Below, piece after piece: positions 52,549 to 61,133 of a stretch of 64,000 nt of DNA. Made by a program: the position numbers and the translations under genes. Position 1 is the stretch's first letter. The number at the start of each line of letters is the position of its first letter. The notes under the pieces are model-generated. The model did not search any database, was not told the DNA's origin, and saw nothing but the letters and a program-made list of their open reading frames with translations. The DNA lies in contig CAVTOD010000011.1 in the NCBI GenBank assembly GCA_963736305.1, forward strand, positions 1 to 64,000, in the 5' to 3' direction. The stretch is from DASUPK01 sp963736305 (GTDB lineage Bacteria > Actinomycetota > Thermoleophilia > Solirubrobacterales > 70-9).

Positions 52549-54593
52549 CTACGGCCCTTTCGCTTCCGGCCGCTCTTCTTCAGCTTCTTGCAGCCGGTCG
52601 CGGGGTCGCTCTTGTCGCGGAACGCCTCGCCGCCCCCGCGGCCGCAGTTGACGACGCGGTCGCGCGCTCCGTCCTGAGCCTCCAGGGTGTCGAAGCCGCC
52701 GTCGCCATAGATGCTGTCGTTGCCGCTGCCGCCGTCGATGAGATCGGCGCCGCCCATCCCGTGCAGGACGTCGTCGCCCCCGCGGCCGAGGATCAGCGGG
52801 TTCTTTCCATTGGTGCCGGTGAGAATGTCCGATCCGTCGGTGCCCTCCAGGATCTCGAGGTCGTTGGCGAGATGGGTGGGGCTGCAGCCGCCGCGCGCCG
52901 GGTCGGTCGCCGTGCCGCCGAGGGTCGCTCTGACGCCGTTCTTCGGCGCGTACTTGTAGCGGGCGAACCCGGCGATGTCGAAGCCCGGACCGCCGCTGTA
53001 GTCGTGTCCCTCGCAGATGTCGTCGCTGACCAGCTGGTCGTTGCCTCCGCCGCCGTTGAGCTTGTCCCCGCCCGTGCCGAGCGCGAGCAGGGCGTCGCTG
53101 CCGTCGCCGCCGTTGAGCACGTCGGCGCCTGACTGGCCGCTGAAGAGCACGTCGTCGCCGGGGGTGCCATCGAGGACGTCGCTGCCCGGGCCGCCGTCCA
53201 TGACCGTGGTCATCGTCGAGGGATAGTTGCCGGACAGGGAGAGGTGGTCGTCGCCCTGGTCGCCCCAGACCGTGACGAAGCCGAGTGGGGTGGACGGCAC
53301 CGGACAGCTGACGCCGCCACCGGACGGGCTGCATGTGTCGATCGAACCGGGCAGGCGGGCGATCGGCGTCCCCGCGCGGGAGGTGATCGAGAAGCCCCCG
53401 CCGGGGGCCGTCACCAGCACGTCGTCGTTGGCGGATCCCTGCCCGCCGATGACGTACAGGCCGGGGTCGGGTCCGCGCGGGTCCATGTAGACGTACGCGC
53501 TCGCCGGCCGCGGGTCCGGCGGGGATTCGGGGGTGGTGTTCAGCCCACAGAAGGTCGTCTTGTCGCCGGCGCTGACGTCACAGGTGTCGTTCCCGGGGCC
53601 ACCGTTGAGCTGGTCGCCGCCGGGCCCGCCGTTGAGCTCGTCGTCGCCCGGTCCACCGTCCAGCGCGTCGACGCCGCCGGTGCCGTTCAGCGTGTCGTCA
53701 AAGGCCGAGCCGAGGACGCTCTCGACGCCGGTCAGATTCTCGGTGCCATCGGGTGTCACTGCGACACCGCCGCCGAGGTCGAGGTCGACGCCGCTGGTCG
53801 TGTCCCAGGAGGGGGTGATGTCGGCGTAGCTGACCGTGTCGGTGCCGTCGCCGCCGGAGTAGTCGTCCCCGTTCGGCCCGCCGCGGAACCAATCGTCGCC
53901 GCTGCCGCCGGTCATCTTGTCGCCGCCGTGCCCCCCGACGAGCACGTCGTTTCCGGGGCCGCCGTCCATGTGGTCGTCGAGGAGGTCGCCGTAGAGATGG
54001 TCATCGCCGCTTCCGCCCTCCATGTCCTCGCCGCCGGACCCACCGTGGATCTCGTCGGCCCCGTCGTCGCCGTTGATCGTGTCGCTGCCGTCACCGCCCA
54101 GCATCAGGTCGTCGCCGACACCGCCGTGGAGGTTGTCCCGGTCGCTGCTGCCGTCGACGACGTCGTTGCCGGTTCCGCCATCCATCGCGTCGGCGCTCGG
54201 CCCACCGTGCATCTCGTCGTTGCCGTCCTCGCCGAAGCTCGAGTCCTTGCCCTTCAGGTTGATGATGAGGTCGTCGCCCGTGCCTCCGTAGACGCGGTCA
54301 GCGCCCTTGCCGCCCAGCAGGCGGTCGTTCCCGTCTCCGCCGCAGATCACGTCCGATCCCTTGCCGGTGACGATGTAGTCGTCGCCCGCACCGGCCACCA
54401 CCACCTGGTTGCCGTGGCCGTGGTTGGGGGCGACGTACTTGTTGTTGCCTCCCCCCAGCACGACGGTCGCCTTCTTGCCGTGGCAGCTGGCACGGGCCTG
54501 GGCCGCCGCGGGCGCCAGCGCGAGCGCGAGCGCCCCGACGGCGAGCAGGGTGGGAGCAACGGTTGCGATGCGAATTCGCATTACTCGATGCAT
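52545..54593 (-). CDS. Secreted RTX-type calcium-binding repeat protein
   Basis: 682 aa. A Sec signal peptide (RIATVAPTLLAVGALALALA then PAAAQARA) is followed by two blocks of GGxGxDxxx nonapeptide repeats, at about 60-345 and 445-655, e.g. GGDGNDRLLGGKGADRVYGG. Between them lies a non-repeat part (about 350-440) with few Cys. The C-terminus is basic (GCKKLKKSGRKRKGRS). RTX repeats fold into a calcium-bound beta-roll outside the cell. RTX proteins normally lack an N-terminal signal and use a type I exporter; the Sec signal here points to general secretion instead. No type I exporter genes are nearby. Confidence 0.85.
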   Translation of the reverse strand: MHRVMRIRIATVAPTLLAVGALALALAPAAAQARASCHGKKATVVLGGGNNKYVAPNHGHGNQVVVAGAGDDYIVTGKGSDVICGGDGNDRLLGGKGADRVYGGTGDDLIINLKGKDSSFGEDGNDEMHGGPSADAMDGGTGNDVVDGSSDRDNLHGGVGDDLMLGGDGSDTINGDDGADEIHGGSGGEDMEGGSGDDHLYGDLLDDHMDGGPGNDVLVGGHGGDKMTGGSGDDWFRGGPNGDDYSGGDGTDTVSYADITPSWDTTSGVDLDLGGGVAVTPDGTENLTGVESVLGSAFDDTLNGTGGVDALDGGPGDDELNGGPGGDQLNGGPGNDTCDVSAGDKTTFCGLNTTPESPPDPRPASAYVYMDPRGPDPGLYVIGGQGSANDDVLVTAPGGGFSITSRAGTPIARLPGSIDTCSPSGGGVSCPVPSTPLGFVTVWGDQGDDHLSLSGNYPSTMTTVMDGGPGSDVLDGTPGDDVLFSGQSGADVLNGGDGSDALLALGTGGDKLNGGGGNDQLVSDDICEGHDYSGGPGFDIAGFARYKYAPKNGVRATLGGTATDPARGGCSPTHLANDLEILEGTDGSDILTGTNGKNPLILGRGGDDVLHGMGGADLIDGGSGNDSIYGDGGFDTLEAQDGARDRVVNCGRGGGEAFRDKSDPATGCKKLKKSGRKRKGRS

Positions 54594-54675
54594 CGGGTGT
54601 GGGGCCTATCGCTAAATGCGCACTATTGGGTGGGGCCGTGAGGGCCCCGAGGCGAGAACATAGACTCCCAGCGTG

Positions 54676-56040
54676 ATGGGCGAGACGGTCAAGTTCCTGC
54701 TCCCCGAGGAGGAGATCCCGACCAGCTGGGTCAACCTGCTCGCCGATCTGCCCGGCGATCCGCCGCCCCCGCCGCTCAGCCCTGCCACGGGCGAGCCCGC
54801 GGGACCTGACGATCTGGCGCCGATCTTCCCGATGGGCCTGATCGAACAGGAGGTCTCGACCGATCCGGACGTCGCGATTCCCGACGAGGTCCGGGACACC
54901 TACCGGCTCTGGCGCCCGACGCCGCTGCTGCGCGCGAGGCAGCTGGAGCGGGAGCTCGATACGCCGGCCCACATCTACTACAAGTACGAGGGGGTCTCGC
55001 CGGCCGGGTCGCACAAGCCGAACACCGCCGTCGCGCAGGCCTTCTACAACCGCGAGGCGGGGATCAAGAAGATCTCGACCGAGACGGGAGCTGGACAGTG
55101 GGGCTCGGCGATGGCGCTCGCCTGCCAGCTCTTCGGCCTCGAGTGCGAGGTCTTCATGGTCGGGATCTCCTTCGACCAGAAGCCCTATCGCAAGGCGATG
55201 ATCGAGACCTGGGGCGGGACGGTGCACCGCAGCCCCTCTGATCTGACGGAGGCCGGCCGCTCACAGGCCTCGCACGAGTCCGGCAGCCTCGGGATCGCGA
55301 TCTCCGAGGCCGTCGAGGTGGCCGCCAAGTCCGAGGACACCAACTACTCCCTCGGCTCGGTGCTCAACCACGTCTGCCTGCACCAGACCGTGATCGGCCA
55401 GGAGTGCATCAAGCAGATGGAGATGGCTGGGGAGGCGCCAGACGTCGTCATCGGCTGCGTCGGGGGCGGGTCCAACTTCGCAGGCGTCGCCTACCCGTTC
55501 CTGCGCCAGCGGCTCCGCGAGGGCACGGAGATGAGGTTCGTGGGCGCCGAACCCGCCGCCTGCCCGACCCTCACCCGCGGGCGCTATGCCTATGACTTCG
55601 GCGACACGGTCGGGATGACCCCGCTGATGCCGATGTACACGCTCGGGCACGACTTCGTCCCGCCGCCCGTGCACGCCGGCGGCCTGCGCTACCACGGCGA
55701 CGCGCCCAGCCTCTGCGCGCTGGTCAAGGAGGGGCTGGTCGAGGCGAAGGCGATCGCCCAGACGGCCGCGTTCGAGGCCGCCGTGCGCTTCGCCCGCTGC
55801 GAGGGGATCATCCCGGGGCCGGAGCCGGCTCACGCGATCCGGGCGGTCTTCGACGAGGCCGAGGCAGCCAAGGAAGCGGGGGAGGAGAGAGTGATCCTCT
55901 TCAACCTCTCGGGCCACGGGCACTTCGACATGTCCGCCTACGCTGCCTACTTCGCCGGTGAGCTCGAGGATCTGGAGCTCTCCGAGGACGAGCTCTCCGC
56001 CGCGCTCGATCACCTCCCCGAGGCACCGGCGCTGGCCTGA
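54676..56040 (+). CDS. trpB: Tryptophan synthase beta-like protein, TrpB2 type
   Basis: 454 aa from ATG 54676 (GTG 54673 is one codon earlier). PLP-dependent fold type II: the Schiff-base Lys in SPAGSHKPNTAVAQAF, ETGAGQWGSAMALACQLFGL, and the phosphate loop VIGCVGGGSNFAGVAYPF. The N-terminal 80 residues and the region LGSVLNHVCLHQTVIGQE are as in TrpB2, the form not tied to TrpA. No other trp genes are nearby, so it may serve as a stand-alone indole salvage enzyme or serine/threonine lyase. It converges on the thioesterase gene. Confidence 0.9.
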   Translation: MGETVKFLLPEEEIPTSWVNLLADLPGDPPPPPLSPATGEPAGPDDLAPIFPMGLIEQEVSTDPDVAIPDEVRDTYRLWRPTPLLRARQLERELDTPAHIYYKYEGVSPAGSHKPNTAVAQAFYNREAGIKKISTETGAGQWGSAMALACQLFGLECEVFMVGISFDQKPYRKAMIETWGGTVHRSPSDLTEAGRSQASHESGSLGIAISEAVEVAAKSEDTNYSLGSVLNHVCLHQTVIGQECIKQMEMAGEAPDVVIGCVGGGSNFAGVAYPFLRQRLREGTEMRFVGAEPAACPTLTRGRYAYDFGDTVGMTPLMPMYTLGHDFVPPPVHAGGLRYHGDAPSLCALVKEGLVEAKAIAQTAAFEAAVRFARCEGIIPGPEPAHAIRAVFDEAEAAKEAGEERVILFNLSGHGHFDMSAYAAYFAGELEDLELSEDELSAALDHLPEAPALA

Positions 56041-56043
56041 CCG

Positions 56044-56448
56044 TCAGGTAGCCGCGTACTCGCCGAGCTGCGCCCGGATCGGCTCCGGGATGGGCGCGGT
56101 CTCGCCGCCGCCTGCCTCGATGAAGACGTGCCGCAGCTCCCCCTCGACCACCCGCTCGTCGCCGCGGAACAGCTCGACCTGCGTGGTCATTGAGGTGCTC
56201 CCGATCCGAACCACAGTCGCCTGAGCCTCGAACTCGTCATCGAATCGCAGAGGCACCCGGTAACGAATGTTCGCCTCCGCCACGACCATGTCGACCCCGG
56301 CATCGACCATCTCCTGGTAGCCGCCGAGCTCCCGCCAGAGCTCGCCCATCGTGATGTCGAAGTAGGTCAGGTAATTGGCGTTGAAGACGACGCCCTGCGG
56401 GTCGCACTCGTTGTAGCGGACCCGCAGGGTGTGGCGAAAGGGCTCCAG
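56044..56448 (-). CDS. 4HBT/YbgC-like acyl-CoA thioesterase, probable CTG start
   Basis: An in-frame ATG at 56349 would cut away the first strand and the catalytic Asp. The frame extends upstream as LEPFRHTLRVRYNECDPQG then VVFNANYLTYFDITMGELWR, a complete YbgC-like N-terminus with the active-site NECDPQG. No ATG, GTG or TTG lies in that stretch; the CTG at 56448 directly after the HpcH stop (TGAGCTGGAG) is the likeliest start, giving about 134 aa. The 4HBT hot-dog fold hydrolyses acyl-CoA thioesters. It is the second gene after the malyl-CoA-lyase-like gene, with overlapping ends. Confidence 0.75.
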   Translation of the reverse strand: MEPFRHTLRVRYNECDPQGVVFNANYLTYFDITMGELWRELGGYQEMVDAGVDMVVAEANIRYRVPLRFDDEFEAQATVVRIGSTSMTTQVELFRGDERVVEGELRHVFIEAGGGETAPIPEPIRAQLGEYAAT

Positions 56449-56449
56449 C

Positions 56450-57535
56450 TCAGGCCTCGGCCTTCTTGGCCTCGGCCGGCTTGCCGTTGAAGCCGTAGGC
56501 CTCCGCCAGGTCCGGGTCCTTCTTCGCCAGCAGCTCGGCGAGCGTCACCATCACCTTGCATTGCTTCCAGGTGGCGTCGTCCTGCATCTTGCCGTCGATC
56601 ATGTGGACGCCGGCGCCGTCGGGGATCGCCTCGAGCACCTTCTTGGCGAAGATCACCTCGTCCGGCGGCGGGCTGAAGACCTTCTTAGCGATGTCGATCT
56701 GAACCGGGTGCAGCGACCAGGCGCCGACGCAGCCCATCAGGAACGCGGCGCGGAACTGCGTCTCGCAGCCGGCCGTGTCCTTGATATCGCCGAAGGGCCC
56801 GTAGAAGGGCAGGATGTCGTTCGAGGTGCAGGCGTCCACCATGCGGCCGATCGAGTAGTGCCACAGGTCCTGCTGGGCGCTGACGCGCTCCGCCTCCGGG
56901 TTGTCCGGGTCGGGGTCCTCCATCACCCGGTAGCCCGGATGGCCGCCTCCGACGCGGGTTGTCTTCATCCGGCGTGAGGCCGCGAGGTCCGCGGGGCCGA
57001 AGCTCATCCCCTGCATCCGGGGGCTGGCGGAGGCGATCTCCTCGAGATTCACCACGCCCTGGGCGGTCTCGAGGATCGCGTGGATCAGGATCGGCCGCTC
57101 GATCTTGGCCTTCGCCTCGAGCTGGGCGAGGAGCTGATCGACGTAGTGGATATCCCACGGGCCCTCGACCTTGGGCACCATGATCACGTCGAGCTTGTTG
57201 CCGATCTCGGTGACGAGCTCCGTCAGGTCGTCGAGCACCCAGGGGCTCTCGAGCGCGTTGACGCGCGTCCAGAGCTGGGTGTCGCCGAAGTCGACCTCCT
57301 TGCCGACCTCGATCAGCCCCCGGCGGGCCGGGACCTTGTTCTCGACCGTGATCGCGTCCTCGAGGTTGCCGAGCAGGATGTCCGCCTGCTTGGCCATGTC
57401 GGGCACCTTCGCCCGCATCTTCTCGTTGGACGCGTCGAAGAAGTGGATCATCCGCGACGGCTTGACCGGGATCTCGCGGGGCGGCTCGGGCGCGCCGATT
57501 GCCAGTGGCTTGAAGAAGTCTCTTGGGTTTCTCAT
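56450..57535 (-). CDS. HpcH/HpaI-family lyase, malyl-CoA lyase-like
   Basis: 361 aa from ATG 57535. The CitE/malyl-CoA-lyase fold is clear: FFDASNEKMRAKVPDMAKQA, GNLEDAITVENKVPARRGLI (acidic metal ligand), WTRVNALESPWVLDDLTELV, DVIMVPKVEGPWDIHYVDQL and HAILETAQGVVNLEEIASAS. The C-terminal half has GAWSLHPVQIDIAKKVFSPP. Length and N-terminus are closer to L-malyl-CoA/beta-methylmalyl-CoA lyases than to citrate lyase beta. It may cleave malyl-CoA to acetyl-CoA and glyoxylate. The downstream thioesterase could act on its products, as in (S)-malyl-CoA thioesterases; that pairing is inference. Confidence 0.85.
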   Translation of the reverse strand: MRNPRDFFKPLAIGAPEPPREIPVKPSRMIHFFDASNEKMRAKVPDMAKQADILLGNLEDAITVENKVPARRGLIEVGKEVDFGDTQLWTRVNALESPWVLDDLTELVTEIGNKLDVIMVPKVEGPWDIHYVDQLLAQLEAKAKIERPILIHAILETAQGVVNLEEIASASPRMQGMSFGPADLAASRRMKTTRVGGGHPGYRVMEDPDPDNPEAERVSAQQDLWHYSIGRMVDACTSNDILPFYGPFGDIKDTAGCETQFRAAFLMGCVGAWSLHPVQIDIAKKVFSPPPDEVIFAKKVLEAIPDGAGVHMIDGKMQDDATWKQCKVMVTLAELLAKKDPDLAEAYGFNGKPAEAKKAEA

Positions 57536-57590
57536 GTAGGGAACGCTATCTACCCGCTTGCCTCGAAGGTTGCACGGATAGCCTGCGGGC

Positions 57591-58037
57591 ATGGCGAAGG
57601 TCCGTGAGGCGGTGCCCGGAGAGGTGGAACGCGTGCTCGGCATGTACGAGTGGCTCTTTGCGCCGCCCGGCTCCGTGCCGCCCCGCTGGGACCCCGAGCG
57701 GGCGCGCGCCGCCATCGCCGACGCAATCGCCGACCAGGAGGCGGCCGTGCTGGTCGCCGAGCATCGGGGCGATCTGCTCGGGCTCTGCACGGCATACCTG
57801 GACCTGAACTCAGTTCGATACGGCGCGCGCTGCTGGATCGAGGACCTGGCCGTGAGCCCTCAGCATCGCTCGCAGGGGGTGGGGAAGGATCTCCTCGACG
57901 CCGCGAAGGATTGGGCCCGCGACCGTGGGGCGACCCATTTGGAGCTCGACAGCTCCGACGCCCGGGCGGACGCGCACCGCTTCTACGAGCGCGAGAACCC
58001 CAGCTGGCGCTCGGTCTGCTTCGCTTGGGAGCTGTAA
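57591..58037 (+). CDS. GNAT-family N-acetyltransferase
   Basis: 148 aa. GNAT motif A is LAVSPQHRSQGVGKDLLDAA with the usual Q/RxxGxG/A acetyl-CoA loop. IEDLAVSPQ before it and THLELDSSDARADAHRFYER after it complete the fold. Substrate unknown. It is divergent from the lyase gene, with 55 bp between starts, and is followed by a PadR regulator. Confidence 0.85.
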   Translation: MAKVREAVPGEVERVLGMYEWLFAPPGSVPPRWDPERARAAIADAIADQEAAVLVAEHRGDLLGLCTAYLDLNSVRYGARCWIEDLAVSPQHRSQGVGKDLLDAAKDWARDRGATHLELDSSDARADAHRFYERENPSWRSVCFAWEL

Positions 58038-58049
58038 TTCGATCTGTTA

Positions 58050-58059
58050 CGATATATCG
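58050..58059. promoter_or_regulatory. Palindrome CGATATATCG upstream of the PadR gene
   Basis: A perfect 10-bp palindrome in an AT-rich patch (TTACGATATATCGCGTTAA) about 33 bp before the ATG of the PadR gene. PadR-family repressors bind ATAT-cored palindromes, so this is a reasonable autoregulatory operator and may also overlap the promoter -10. Confidence 0.5.
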
Positions 58060-58091
58060 CGTTAACTCATGATCCATCGAAAGGAATATCG

Positions 58092-58604
58092 ATGCACAGA
58101 CAGATCAGCCGCCACGGATTTGGGCGGCACGAGATGAGGGGCGGTCGTGGACACGGCCGGGGACGCCATCGCGTCCGCCGTGGCGACGTTCGCAGCGCGA
58201 TCCTGGCGCTGCTCGACGACCGGCCCATGCACGGCTACGAAGTGATCACCGAGCTCGACGAGCGCACCGGGGGGCGCTGGCGCCCGAGCGCCGGCTCGAT
58301 CTACCCGACGCTTCAGCTGCTCGAGGACGAAGGACTGGTCACCGCCGAGGAGGTCGACGGTCGCAGGGTCTACTCGCTCACCGACTCGGGCAAGGAGGCC
58401 GTCCCGGACCGCACCGAGGGCCAGCGGCCCTGGGAGGAGGGCGACGAGGACTCGCCGCGCTTCGCGGTCCGCAGCGAACTGATGCGAACCATCGGCGCCG
58501 CCAAGCAGATCGCTCGCGGCGACGACGATGCACAGATGGCCAAGGCCGCGGAGATCCTCAAGGAGACCCGCCGCCAGCTGTACGGAATCCTCGCCGAGGA
58601 GTAG
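58092..58604 (+). CDS. PadR-family transcriptional regulator
   Basis: 170 aa. The N-terminus is rich in His, Arg and Gly (MHRQISRHGFGRHEMRGGRG). The PadR wHTH begins VRSAILALLDDRPMHGYEVI and continues WRPSAGSIYPTLQLLEDEGL then VTAEEVDGRRVYSLTDSGKE. A C-terminal helical dimerisation region follows (SELMRTIGAAKQIARGDDDA). The His-rich N-terminus is common in the PadR genes of this kind and may bind metal. The target may be itself or the divergent small gene; no effector gene is clear. Confidence 0.88.
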   Translation: MHRQISRHGFGRHEMRGGRGHGRGRHRVRRGDVRSAILALLDDRPMHGYEVITELDERTGGRWRPSAGSIYPTLQLLEDEGLVTAEEVDGRRVYSLTDSGKEAVPDRTEGQRPWEEGDEDSPRFAVRSELMRTIGAAKQIARGDDDAQMAKAAEILKETRRQLYGILAEE

Positions 58605-58612
58605 ATGGACGC

Positions 58613-58773
58613 TCAGCCACCGAGGGTCCGCCGGGCGGCGGACTCGGTGGCGAACGTCTGCGCAACGCCGCGACGCCGCCCTCGCTGCCGAAGGCCATCA
58701 CGAGGTCGGAGCCCTCGAACGGCTCGAGTGTGCGCCCGAGGCGCAGCAGATTGGTGCCGGGGTCGATGCTCAC
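58613..58773 (-). pseudogene. Small conserved ORF, probable frameshift
   Basis: GTG 58773 begins VSIDPGTNLLRLGRTLEPFE and continues GSDLVMAFGSEGGVAALR. With one base adjusted near 58665, the end reads TFATESAARRTLGG followed by a stop at 58613. Without the shift the frame runs on into low-complexity Pro/Arg sequence. The pieces join to a plausible protein of about 53 aa. It may be a real gene or chance; there is no known domain. Confidence 0.3.
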
Positions 58774-58829
58774 GTCACCAGTATCCTGCGATCCAGGGAG
58801 GGGTCTCAACCCACGACTTCAGAGGAGCC

Positions 58830-60056
58830 ATGGCCGTAGCCACCGAGCAAGAGCAGACGACGTTCCAGGAGATGACCGACGAGCAGAAGGCCATCGTCGA
58901 GATGGTCCGAGACTTCGTCGACAAGGAGATCATCCCGAACGCCGAGGAGTTCGACCACGAGGACAAGTTTCCCGAGGCGATCGTCGAGCAGATGAAGGAG
59001 CTCGGCCTCTTCGGAGTGACGATCCCCGAGGAGTACGACGGCATGGGTCTCGACCTGACCACGTACGCGATGATCGTCGAGGAGCTCTCGCGCGGCTGGA
59101 TCTCGATCTCCGGCGTCGTCAACACCCACTTCATCGGCTCCTACCTGCTGATGAAGTTCGGGACCGACGACCAGAAGCAGTACTTCCTGCCGAAGATGGC
59201 GACCGGCGAGATCCGCGCCGCGTTCTCGCTCTCCGAGCCCGAGGTCGGCTCCGACGTCCAGGGGATCAAGGCGACGGCGACGAAGGACGAGGACGGCAAC
59301 TGGGTACTCGAGGGCCAGAAGATGTGGGTCACCAACGGTCTGGGCTCGAGCGTGGTCTTCGTGTTGATGAAGAACGATCCGAAGGCCGATCCGCCCTACA
59401 AGGGGATGACCTGCTTCATCACCGAGAAGGAGCCGTGGAAGGAGAAGAACGAGGGCGACTTCGCCGGCCTCGAGATTCCCCCGAAGATCAAGAAGATGGG
59501 CTACAAGGGCGTCGAGTCCACGGAGCTCGTCTACTCCGGCTACAAGTGCCCCCCGGAGCGGATCCTCGGCGGTGAGGAGGCGGGACTCGGCAAGGGCTTC
59601 TCGCAGATGATGGATGCGCTGGAGGTCGGGCGCGTCAACGTCGCCGCCCGCGGCGTCGGTATCGCCCAGCGCGCCCTGGAGCTCGCTCTGAAGTACAGCC
59701 AGGAGCGCAAGACGTTCGGCAAGCCGATCGCGCAGCACCAGGCGATCCTCTTCAAGCTCGCCGACATGGCGACCAAGATCGAGGCCGCCCGTCTCGTCAC
59801 GCGCAAGGCGGCCCGGATGAAGGACGCCGGGCAGCGCTCGGACCTCGAGGCCGGGATGGCGAAGCTGATCGCCTCGGAGACCGGCAAGGAGGTCGTCGAG
59901 GACGCCTTCCGCATCCACGGCGGCTACGGCTACTCGAAGGAGTACGAGATCGAGCGGCTCTATCGCGACGCCCCGTTGCTCCTAATCGGGGAGGGAACCT
60001 CCGAGATCCAGCGGATGGTCATCGGCAAGAAGCTCCTGGAGCGCAACAAGATTTGA
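58830..60056 (+). CDS. Acyl-CoA dehydrogenase
   Basis: 408 aa; ATG 58830 follows AGAGGAGCC. ACAD features: QKAIVEMVRDFVDKEIIPNA, FSLSEPEVGSDVQGIKATAT (FAD/substrate region), GQKMWVTNGLGSSVVFVLMK, and YSQERKTFGKPIAQHQAILF. The C-terminal region HGGYGYSKEYEIERLYRDAP then LLLIGEGTSEIQR carries the catalytic Glu. It introduces the alpha-beta double bond into an acyl-CoA; the acyl chain length is not predictable. It is the first gene of a run with SDR, SCP2, AlkZ-like and MaoC genes. Confidence 0.93.
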   Translation: MAVATEQEQTTFQEMTDEQKAIVEMVRDFVDKEIIPNAEEFDHEDKFPEAIVEQMKELGLFGVTIPEEYDGMGLDLTTYAMIVEELSRGWISISGVVNTHFIGSYLLMKFGTDDQKQYFLPKMATGEIRAAFSLSEPEVGSDVQGIKATATKDEDGNWVLEGQKMWVTNGLGSSVVFVLMKNDPKADPPYKGMTCFITEKEPWKEKNEGDFAGLEIPPKIKKMGYKGVESTELVYSGYKCPPERILGGEEAGLGKGFSQMMDALEVGRVNVAARGVGIAQRALELALKYSQERKTFGKPIAQHQAILFKLADMATKIEAARLVTRKAARMKDAGQRSDLEAGMAKLIASETGKEVVEDAFRIHGGYGYSKEYEIERLYRDAPLLLIGEGTSEIQRMVIGKKLLERNKI

Positions 60057-60721
60057 GCGCCGTCGCGCTGGTGACCGGCGCAAGCCGCGGCATCGGCGCG
60101 GAAATTGCGCGCCAGCTGGCGGCCGACCACGACTTCGTGGTCTTCGCGGGCGCCCGCGACCCGGATGACGTCGCGGAGGGCGAGCGGATCATTCCGATCG
60201 AGCTCGATGTCACCGATCAGGACGAGATCTATGCCGCCCTGGAGCTGATCGGCGAAGACCCGGGGCGGCTGGACGCATTGGTGAACAACGCCGGCGTCTA
60301 CGGGGATCCGGTCGGCGCCGCCGACTATGACCTCGACCGCGCCCACGAGGTCCTGGAGGTGAATACATTCGGGCCGTGGCGGATGATCGAGGCCTTCCTG
60401 CCCCTCCTTCACCGCAGCGACCAGCCGCGGATCGTCAACGTCTCGAGCGGCGCCGGGCAGCTCTCCGACATGAACGGAGGCCGTGCCGCCTACCGGGTCT
60501 CGAAGGCGGCGCTCAACGCGCTCACCCGCACCCTCGCCTGGGACGAGGAGGACGTCAAGGTCAACGCGATGTGCCCGGGCTGGGTCCGCACCGACATGGG
60601 CGGGTCCTCCGCTCCCAAATCCGTCGAGGAGGGAGCCGACACAGCGGTCTGGCTTGCCACCCTGCCGGAGGACGGCCCGACGGGAGGCTTCTTCCGAAAC
60701 CGCGAGGCAATACCTTGGTGA
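60053..60721 (+). CDS. SDR-family oxidoreductase
   Basis: 222 aa from a TTG start (60053) that overlaps the dehydrogenase stop (TTGA). Complete SDR motifs: VTGASRGIGAEIARQL, NNAGVY, NVSSGAGQLSDMNGGRAAYR with the intact YRVSK catalytic pair, and CPGWVRTDMGG. It may serve as a hydroxyacyl-CoA or short-chain alcohol dehydrogenase alongside the acyl-CoA dehydrogenase. Confidence 0.88.
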   Translation: MSAVALVTGASRGIGAEIARQLAADHDFVVFAGARDPDDVAEGERIIPIELDVTDQDEIYAALELIGEDPGRLDALVNNAGVYGDPVGAADYDLDRAHEVLEVNTFGPWRMIEAFLPLLHRSDQPRIVNVSSGAGQLSDMNGGRAAYRVSKAALNALTRTLAWDEEDVKVNAMCPGWVRTDMGGSSAPKSVEEGADTAVWLATLPEDGPTGGFFRNREAIPW

Positions 60722-60722
60722 G

Positions 60723-61091
60723 ATGGCCTCGACCCCAGATCTGATCGCGACCGCCATCGAGCGCTTCCAGTCCCAGGTCCCGGCACTGGCCCAGCTCAAG
60801 CTGGTCTTCGAGCTGGAGCTGCGCGGGAGGGGCGACGTCCAGATGTTCCGGGTCGAGGTCCCGGGGCCGAAGATCAGCAAGTCCGCCTCGACCGAGGACG
60901 CCCGGGTGACCGTCGAGATCACCCGGTCGGAGTTCAACCGGCTCGCCGAGGAGGGCACGGTTGACGACTATCGCCAGGCCTATGACGCCGGCCACATCAA
61001 GGTCACCGGCGACAGCAACATCCAGAAGCTGATCGCCCAGGTGATCGAGCGCCACGAGCAGCGGGTCCGGACCAAGAAGGTCCACCGCTAG
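60723..61091 (+). CDS. SCP2 sterol-transfer-family protein
   Basis: 122 aa. The SCP2 core: LKLVFELELRGRGDVQMFRV, VTVEITRSEFNRLAEEGTVD then AYDAGHIKVTGDSNIQKLIA. Such small proteins bind acyl chains or sterols. Its start lies one base after the SDR stop, so they are co-translated. It likely carries lipids for the neighbouring acyl-CoA enzymes. Confidence 0.85.
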   Translation: MASTPDLIATAIERFQSQVPALAQLKLVFELELRGRGDVQMFRVEVPGPKISKSASTEDARVTVEITRSEFNRLAEEGTVDDYRQAYDAGHIKVTGDSNIQKLIAQVIERHEQRVRTKKVHR

Positions 61092-61133
61092 ATGCGAGGG
61101 TGCGCCGCAGCAGAGCGAGGCGCAACCCGTTAG

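Noticed and set aside
52549..54641. Long open frames on both strands across the RTX gene, and a repetitive pattern like a CRISPR array
   Set aside because: They are shadows of the GGxGxDxxx protein repeats. Repeat units vary and there are no unique spacers or cas genes.
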